A DNA stretch of 6,654 nt, taken from assembly GCA_022702085.1 (NCBI GenBank), contig JAKONF010000073.1, positions 1-6,654 on the forward strand. Direction: 5' to 3'. This document shows positions 6,038-6,654 of the stretch, in pieces. Position 1 is the stretch's first letter; each line of letters begins with the position of its first letter. This DNA comes from Rickettsiaceae bacterium (GTDB lineage Bacteria; Pseudomonadota; Alphaproteobacteria; Rickettsiales; Rickettsiaceae). The position numbers and the translations under genes are program-made. A model generated the notes under the pieces. The model was given only the letters and a program-made list of their open reading frames with translations, was not told the origin of the DNA and made no database searches.

Positions 6038-6654
6038 ATGATTTACGAATATCTTTCAAATCTCTTCAGCAAAGGTAAGTTAACTAATAGTTGGCTTATT
6101 GAAAGCAATGATCTGAATAATTCTAGACTAGATTTACAAAAATTCATCTCAGATAGGCTACTCACCAAAATAGATTTGGCAAATAATCCAGATTTTATGT
6201 TAATTAAATGTGAAGAAGATGGCAGTAACGCGAAACATATTTCAGTTGCGCAAATAAGAAAGTTACAGAGTTTTTTATACAAAACCGCTAGCTTGTCTCA
6301 TAATAAAGTTGCTATGATTTACGGTGCTGAAATGATGAATATCAATAGCGCAAATTGCGCTTTAAAAATTCTTGAAGACACACCTAAAGATAGTTATATA
6401 TTTTTACTCACTAATAATATCTCCTCTATTTTACCAACCATAAAATCACGCTGCGCTGTAATTAATGCTAAAATAGCACAAATAAAAATAAATGAAGATT
6501 ATGATAAATGTCTGCAAGCACTTGATAAACAAGTCTCTTTTGAAGTGAAGTGGCAAATAATTAAAGAATTTTCTGAGAAAAATAAAGCTAATTGGATAGA
6601 TTTTGCTGATTCTATATTATTATTTATTAGTAAAATTTGTCAAAAATTAGCTGG
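6038..6654 (+). CDS. holB: DNA polymerase III delta-prime subunit (clamp loader), C-terminus cut by window edge
   Basis: The frame runs from an ATG at 6038 to the window edge (205 codons and no stop). It resembles the clamp-loader delta-prime subunit, an AAA+ fold protein that helps place the sliding clamp on primed DNA. Seen directly are LTNSWLIES (15-23, in place of the usual 'HA.LI.GP.G.GK'), NNPDF (49-53, matching the family's HPD), ISVAQIRKLQSFL (68-80, the 'I.VD.IR.L' region), VAMIYGAEMMNINSANCALKILEDTP (91-116, cited as landmarks around the family's 'A.ALLK.LEEPP') and TIKSRC (134-139, the SRC arginine-finger motif). The P-loop is absent, as is the four-cysteine zinc module, so the protein should not bind ATP. 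This fits the delta-prime role, and I recall the same short form in Rickettsia. An in-frame ATG at 6011, overlapping the gltX end by 11 bases, is an alternative start adding nine residues. Neither start has a clear ribosome site. It is probably co-transcribed with gltX, 16 bases upstream. Confidence 0.82.
   Translation, partial: MIYEYLSNLFSKGKLTNSWLIESNDLNNSRLDLQKFISDRLLTKIDLANNPDFMLIKCEEDGSNAKHISVAQIRKLQSFLYKTASLSHNKVAMIYGAEMMNINSANCALKILEDTPKDSYIFLLTNNISSILPTIKSRCAVINAKIAQIKINEDYDKCLQALDKQVSFEVKWQIIKEFSEKNKANWIDFADSILLFISKICQKLA

Noticed and set aside
5856..6282. Two minus-strand frames (5856-6059 and 6043-6282) opposite the end of gltX and the start of the delta-prime gene
   Set aside because: They are antisense to clearly conserved protein sequence, and their translations have no recognisable features beyond the hydrophobicity expected from AT-rich antisense reading.

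Overview
The window is AT-rich bacterial chromosome. It most likely comes from an obligate intracellular alphaproteobacterium of the order Rickettsiales, probably Rickettsiaceae. The glutamyl-tRNA synthetase resembles the second (HIGH-type 'HIGG') synthetase of Rickettsia from memory. The DNA polymerase III delta-prime is the short form without a P-loop that I associate with that group. The large phage-tail gene is a homologue of the gene transfer agent (GTA) TIM-barrel tail protein found across Alphaproteobacteria. I could not run a search, so the genus is open.

Layout: two transcription units diverge from a 105-base intergenic region (4516-4620). Leftward (minus strand) runs a tightly packed phage-tail/GTA-like unit. 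It starts with a 1204-residue GTA gp15-like tail protein with a TIM-barrel (glycoside-hydrolase-like) domain. Next, 12 bases on, is a 231-residue DUF2793-type protein with a phage tail-fibre-like C-terminus. Next, 22 bases on, is a small protein with an N-terminal membrane segment and a charged tail, cut by the left edge. Rightward (plus strand) runs a housekeeping unit: gltX (466 residues), followed 16 bases later by the delta-prime subunit of the DNA polymerase III clamp loader (holB-like), cut by the right edge.

Reading: the left unit looks like the distal-tail and receptor-binding end of a domesticated alphaproteobacterial GTA or of a related phage remnant. The TIM-barrel protein would form the tail hub/tip, and the DUF2793 protein would be a candidate adhesin or fibre. 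The third protein is membrane-directed and its role is unknown. All three reading frames are intact as far as they can be seen, which in a reductive genome suggests they are retained under selection. The usual upstream GTA tail genes (gp12-gp14) are not next to gp15 here; the gene sits directly against gltX. The coding density is high, no stretch over about 110 bases lacks a gene, and I see no tRNA, rRNA, CRISPR array, insertion sequence or convincing intrinsic terminator.
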